Positions 58,255 to 64,000 of a stretch of DNA of 64,000 nt are shown here, in pieces. Position 1 is the stretch's first letter. The number at the start of each line of letters is the position of its first letter. The position numbers were made by a program, and so were the translations under genes. The stretch is from assembly GCA_014898425.1 (NCBI GenBank), contig RCSZ01000001.1, positions 806,001-870,000 of the forward strand, written 5' to 3'. The notes under the pieces are model-generated. The model saw only the letters and a list, made by a program, of their open reading frames with translations. It made no database searches and was not told the origin of the DNA. This stretch comes from Botryotinia globosa. Its lineage: Eukaryota; Ascomycota; Leotiomycetes; Helotiales; Sclerotiniaceae.

Positions 58255-61200
58255 TAGTTGACTATCTGGTAGTTGTCTAACAAGAGTGGATGGTTTGCGA
58301 CGGCTGGGGGAGGGAATTTTTAGAAACAGAGGTGGGTTCTTGTGGTGAGTGGATTGAGGCACTGCTGATGATGAATCAGATTGAGAGTTGGATGGTTTAA
58401 GAATTGGGAGGGGGCTTGGGGATGGACGGGGTGGGCAGTTGGAGAGTTGGAGAGTGGTTGATATGAGGGCTTGTGTGCGGAGAGGGGACTTGATGTACAT
58501 TTGTGTGTGTGGGTATGCTTGGGGTGGTGAGGTGCTGCTAAGGGGATGCTGAGGGAGGCAGGTAGTAGGCGGGCTTAGCAATAATGGTTCGCGGTTGCGT
58601 TGAGCTTCATCTGTGATATTGGGTGTTGTGGTTAATGGTACTGTTAACGGAATGAGGTGGAGACCTGGGAATAGCTTCAATATCGTATATACAATAGAAA
58701 CATGCTGATTTTGGTGGTGCTGATTTATGGACGATATGGAAGTAGTTATTACGTCCAGAATAATAAAGTGTGACTTTTGTGATGATTTGATGAATGTCGT
58801 GGATTTTGCATGATGTACTGGAAGGGTGGGAGGTGTGGAGGGAGTCCAGTGCTAAGATCTTGCCGTTAGAGAACGATAATATGGTTTAGGTTGGTGAGCC
58901 GACAGTCTGTTGAAATGGTGTTTGGTTGTGAGTGTCAAAGTCGTTCTGGTCCGAGTAATTGCTATGCCATGATCGGGTGATATGATGTGAATGTATAAAG
59001 TTAAAACCCCCGAGAGCTGGGGTGGTAGTTACAGTTTACGTATCCATGGGATGATTAGAAAGGCATTGAAAAGAAGGAGGACTTGATGGGAAAAGATGGT
59101 GGCAGAACTGAGGCGGGTGTAGAGTGAGCCGAATTATGAAAGTAAAGATTCCGACGCAGGAGACCTCTACTGCAATGTAAGATACAGTTATTACAACACA
59201 TTCCAACAATATGAGGTTGACTACATGGATGTTTCCCAAAAGATTCTTCGTTGTGGAGGTATATAATAAAGTCCAATGATAACTTTACCGTATATAACTC
59301 GGCCTACTGGATCTACATCTACCTACGGAGTGACTACACAGCAGCTACCTGTCGAATTCCTTACATGTCTCTTATGAGCTTGGTTTATGATGCTACTACT
59401 TGTTCTCTTGCATTGAAGAAATATCTTCAACCTTCACCATGTTGACACATGTGAAATATATACATATGCTTCTGCTAGTTTTCGGAGGGCTGTGAAACGA
59501 GGCCTGGTGGGCTTTCGGCATAAAAGATAGGTTGAGATGATCGAAAACTGCCTCTGGTTTTGTGCGCAGAGAAACCTGAGAGTATCCGAAAATGCGAATT
59601 GGCAAGTCAGTTTTAGAAATGGATTTAACAGATCGAGCCATATTGAGTATTCGAATTGGAAGTAGCTAAAGTCTCTCATAGTCGGACTCCAGCTCCGACA
59701 ACGTAAATACTACTCAACATCTGTGGAGAAGGTAGAACTTTATTTTAGCCCTGCTCTTTCTCCCACGAACGAGAGGAACATTCGATAAATCAAGACCAGC
59801 CAGTTGGGATGCATCAGTCCAGAAGGAAGGACAAGAGTAGCTTTACTTAAAGAACACATATCAATACAATAAAGATGCCATACTGACCCAGCCTACTACG
59901 ACCCAAAAACGTTTCCTCCTCATTGCTTCACCGAGCGGCACTCTGGAGGACATTGATACGCGCTCCGATAGGACCGCCAAATCAGCAGACATAAACTTCT
60001 TGTTCTACATGAACTCCTCCTCGTGCAGTCATGCCATAGTAGTTTCCAGTGCCCTTCATGTCAGGCAGTAAGTTTAATCATAGAGTAGGCGTTTGTATTC
60101 CGATTCAGACACTTCAAGTCTTTCCATGACTCAGACTGCAGTTCGGATTTGAAAGGTAAAGAGAGCATCCAAATGCAGATACACTCTTTCAAAGATCTGA
60201 GCCGAGTAGTGAAGATAGATCAATGGCCCTGTGACTCCCAAACACCCTTGCTGTGGACTTGCAGCTGGATTATCGAAAGCCTTGAAATGTTCATATTAGC
60301 ATCTGGCAAAACAACATGTCAAGCAATCTCGATAACGTAGATTCGAACCCCCAAGCAAGGGTTTAAATTTTCCATGGCTTAATCTCATGGAAGATTTGAC
60401 AAAGTATCCTGAGACGGTTTAAGATATAGTAAGAGGTGCAAGAATAAGTTTGCGAACCCGAGGTCGGGCCACTTTCCGGAGTGTTAGAAGTGCTACCAAG
60501 ATCTCCTGAATGACTTACAACGTCATTAACTCATTATATCCACGCAATAGCATTCCCGGATGAAGACAATCATTCATACAGCTCGTGCAAACATACAGGT
60601 GGCCAAGTTGAGTAGGTAGTGGTAATGCAATGTATCCGGGGCTGTATGGGTAGTACTTTGCACAGTAATTTTGTGATACAAATCTTCTTTTGGATCGATG
60701 TGATGAAAGAAAGATCATACTACATATATACAAAGCCTCAAGAATTATCAATGGAATGGTCAACTTTAAAATTCTCAAAATTAGTCGGTGTTCCTGAAAT
60801 AGTTAAGTGTTGACTACCTTCACAAACCACAATCGGGAAGCCCTCGCTAATCCGACCAGAAACTCAACCTAGACACTTAGTAGTCCTTCGACATTCACTT
60901 AATAAAACTACGATAGCAAATAGAACCTGAAGAGTAGATTCTCGTACTTTTAGATCTAATTGATGTAGAAGGAGATTCATTAAGATGTTGTGAAAGGCTA
61001 GTGATTTAGCATCAAAGTGGTTTTCCCTGACTCTGACTTCAATGGAAACCAATGAAACAGAAGACATTAACAATGCGATGCTACACGGAAAATGGGTTAA
61101 TATGTGTGAAGTATATGTGTCAATGTGATATCACACGGACTTGTCTACCATATCATTCACAGTAAAGGAACTGTTCAGCTAAAGAGGTCTTGACCGAAGC

Positions 61201-61736
61201 ATTGAAGGTAGTTGAAAGGAAAGGAAGACTTCTAGACAGTTAGAATACAAGTTAGGTAATGATGATAAAGTAGGTACTCTAGTATAATAGTATCTTTCCT
61301 TGCATTGGGTGATTAGTTTATTTTATATTGTTTTTGGAATGTTGCCCCTTGTACATATATAATTGGCACTTCCGAGTGGTCTTCATTTAGGCCCAGCCAC
61401 AAAATACCTCTTGTCCCCTCTCTTCTCTCTCTCCTTCTTCCACTTCTTCAATACAACCTTTTGACCACCACCACACCACCACAACACCACAAATCGTACT
61501 TTTACTTCGTTATATTCAACAACGTCGTGATCGTACCCTTAATAATTCTTTGATGTCTCCAATATTCATTCAATAATTTTATCACCAAGAACCTTGTATT
61601 TCTTACTTATCAGTTTTCGCTGTTGAGTAGGTAGAGAGAGCAAGCCACAGCCTGGTGGATCCTACTCGTCAACTTTCGCGTCTTCTCCATAACATACATT
61701 AATGTTACAACAATAACGCGACCCAATTTGATCAAT

Positions 61737-64000
61737 ATGTTTTCCAATTTGCTAGATAGAATGGGCGCATCGTCTCGCTCTTCTAGTAAGCACGAAATAA
61801 CGCGTGCCCCTTCATCGGAATCAATCGATACTTCAATCACTGTCGACGACACCTCAAACTTAAATTCCTCTACATCTACACCTCCAACAAGCATTGGAGA
61901 CAATGTTAGTGTCACCTCTGCCACCGGCAAGCCTGAGCCCATCGCCGACGAGGTATCAATTGCACCCGAACATACAGATAGACGAAGTCAGCGAGCACGC
62001 GCAAAGGTCGGAACCTATAATGCTAAGATACTTGCCGGCACAGCCGTACACACCCCCAAGAAATTTTTAAAGGACAAGGGCGCTCCAGGCAATGAAGCAC
62101 GGCGACAAACTGTATCGGGAGGCGAATTGGCTGATGCATTGGGCCCGGCAAATGCGTCTGCAGGCACCGTAGGGAAGAATGCACAAAAGCTGGTTAGTGA
62201 GGGAATTGATGCTCTGGACTTGTCTTGGTCAGTCAAGAAATTGCCCAAGTCAGCCAGCAAAATCAATCACAAAAGCCCCAAAAGTACTGCTGCTAAGAAG
62301 GAGGATCTTTCTCGAAGAAAGTCTTTACGATCCACACCTGGCGAGAAGGCGGATGGGCCCACGAAGAAGATTAGCTTACTAGGAAAGAGGGATCGAAAGG
62401 AAATGGCAGGAGGTCCTCAGAAGGCAAAACGGGAGCTCAGAAACCTCGCAGACACGAAGGAGTTTGCAAAAATCGAAACAGAGCCTGTCGTATTGGAAGT
62501 CTGGAGTAACGGAAAGCTTGTGAAAAAGGAGTCGGCAAGGAAGAAGAAGAAGGCAGAGGAGGCCCAATCTCAAGTCTCCGAGCCGGAGCCTACCAAGACC
62601 CCAGCAAAGAAAGTAGCGCAAGGTACGAAAGAGAAAGCTTGGTTGACGAAGGGACTCTACGCGGGACAGGATCCGGCCAATCTTGACTGGTTCAAATCTT
62701 CTGGAAATACAAAGTCGCCTTTTAAGTGGACTGGAAAGCCAAACAAAGCCCTGCCACTACCTTTGTGGAACGGCCAAAGATTACTACACGTTGGAAGAGA
62801 TTTTAAACTGCCTTTTGACATTTGTGCTCCACTCCCACCAGGACAACCTAAACCTACCGAGTGGTACAAGACTTCTCATAGTAAGCTTTATGAATTCAAT
62901 CGCTCTTATGTAATTGCTAATTTTTCTGATAGATCGATTCATTGGAGAAGCTGGTTCAATGTGGAAGAAGTCAAGCTTGTTTGATAGTTTCTTCTCCAAG
63001 TGTATCTGTAAACCGGATGCAGGTTGCGATGAAGATTGTCAGAATAGAATCATGCTTTACGAGTGCGATGATACCAATTGTGGCGCAGGACGAGACAGTT
63101 GCACCAACCGTGCATTCGCTGAGCTCTTTAATCGTCGCAAAGGCAACTCGTTCCGAAAAGGTGGCAACAAGTATGAGATTGGCGTTGAAGTTATCAAAAC
63201 AGCTGATCGTGGCTACGGAGTTCGAAGTAATCGCTGCTTCAACGCAAACCAAATTATCGTTGAGTATACAGGAGAGATCATTACTGAAGACGAATGTGAC
63301 AGACGTATGAATGAGGACTATAAAGATAATGATGTAATTACTTCCTTCCACTTTCGGTACAAAATTAGTTGGCTAACTATGATTCAATAGTGTTATTATC
63401 TAATGTCATTTGATCAGAACATGATCATTGATGCGACCAGGGGTAGCATTGCTAGATTTGTTAACCATTCCTGCAGGCCAAATTGCAGAATGGTGAAGTG
63501 GATTGTGGAGGGCAAGCCGCGAATGGCTCTGTTCGCTGGCGATAACCCAATTATGACTGGTGATGAGCTCACCTATGATTACAATTTCGACCCATTTTCG
63601 GCCAAAAATGTTCAAGCGTGTCGCTGTGGCAGTGACAATTGTCGCGGTGTATTGGGGCCTCGACCAAAAGACCAAAAAGTCATTAAGGCCACCACCATTA
63701 AAGATGTCGTTAAAGCCGGTCTCAAGGCCGGCAAGCGAAAGCTTCAACAGATGATTGGTGATGACGAAGACGACGAAGACGCCCAGGTTCAAAAGAAGCG
63801 AAAGACGAAGACGGCCACAGGAGTCAAATCATCCATATCTACAGCTACCACAAATGTTGCAAAATCAGTCAAGAAAACAGTTTCTTCACAACTTTCGAAC
63901 GCTCGTCATGTAGTTGGCTCTAGCAAGAAAACAATCAACGTTCGTCAAGCCACGGTCGGCTCACTCAAAACATATGGAAAGAAGCAGATGAAGCTCTCTT
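61737..64000 (+). CDS. ASH1: ASH1-type histone H3K36 methyltransferase, 3' end beyond window
   Basis: SET-domain chromatin enzyme of the ASH1/SET2 branch, nuclear. Exons 61737-62880, 62933-63333 and 63391 to beyond the edge. The first ~380 residues are Ser/Lys-rich and disordered, with basic clusters. The AWS region, about 398-450, is Cys-rich: CICKPDAGCDEDCQNRIM, ECDDTNCGAG. The SET domain has ADRGYGVRSNRCF, IVEYTGEIITEDECDRRM, the catalytic ARFVNHSCRPNC and ELTYDYNFDPF. The post-SET motif is CRCGSDNCRGVLG. The CDEDC-type AWS favours ASH1 over SET2. The ATG at 61737 is the first in frame. The window ends inside a Lys-rich tail. Confidence 0.93.

Larger units (their letters stand above)
57092..61736. 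other. 4.6-kb gene-poor region with G/T-rich repeats
   Basis: Longest stretch without a supportable gene. The left third is G/T-rich on the plus strand (minisatellite 57815-57953, TTTG and TATG/TGTG runs 58060-58254). The remainder is AT-rich with short open frames only. A Pro/Ser/Thr-rich open frame at 58141-58680 (-) is explained by composition. The last ~300 bp, C/A- and T-rich, are probably the ASH1 promoter and leader. Confidence 0.5.

Noticed and set aside
57674..58280. Overlapping open frames rich in FGLVW / NQTKP on both strands
   Set aside because: All arise from the TGGTCTGGTT array, which is open in every frame.
58141..58680. 179-codon Pro/Ser/Thr-rich minus-strand frame
   Set aside because: Complement of a G/T-rich low-complexity region; part of it is a TATG/TGTG repeat translating as THIH.
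60335..60370. tRNA B-box-like GGTTCGAATCT on the minus strand
   Set aside because: No matching A box, acceptor stem or anticodon arm could be folded at the right distance.

Overview
The window is nuclear DNA of a filamentous ascomycete. Nearly every gene has short introns (about 45-130 nt) with GTRNGY-type donors, CTRAY branch sites and CAG/TAG acceptors. The block APC5 - COX13 - APN2 - mating-type genes - SLA2 is the classical Pezizomycotina MAT neighbourhood. The MAT gene content, an HMG-box MAT1-2-1 plus a second gene that fits MAT1-2-10, points to Leotiomycetes, probably Sclerotiniaceae (Botrytis/Sclerotinia type). The species call is inference. All exon models were read by eye from splice signals, reading frame and family resemblance; exon lengths were checked modulo 3.

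Left arm (1-25.6 kb): MED12/SRB8 (-, running off the left edge), Asterix/UPF0139 (+), eIF1/SUI1 (+) with an extra in-frame exon, an unidentified multi-exon membrane protein (-), mitochondrial mL45/Mba1-like (+), a three-RRM protein resembling Rim4 (-), ADE1 (-), the complex I assembly factor CIA30 (+), APC5 (+), COX13 (-) and APN2 (+).

Centre (25.6-31.9 kb): a MAT1-2 mating-type locus. MAT1-2-1 (-) and a second gene (+) diverge from a 326-bp promoter. Immediately downstream lies a headless 3' part of the alpha-box gene MAT1-1-1. It keeps its splice sites and has no stop codon over about 225 codons. The locus is therefore a MAT1-2 idiomorph with a fossil piece of the opposite mating type, as expected if heterothallism arose by deletion from a locus that carried both types.

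Right arm (31.9-64 kb): SLA2 (-) with a GC-AG intron, the SMP-domain lipid-transfer protein NVJ2/TEX2 (-), REV3 (-), SLU7 (+), the head-to-head ribosomal protein genes RPS9 (-) and RPL21 (+), SEC2 (+), the SF3a subunit PRP21/SF3A1 (+) and an ASH1-type histone methyltransferase (+, cut by the right edge).

Most genes are conserved housekeeping functions and do not form one pathway. Intergenic DNA is rich in micro- and minisatellites. The longest gene-poor stretch is 57.1-61.7 kb. I found no rRNA, convincing tRNA, transposon or CRISPR array.
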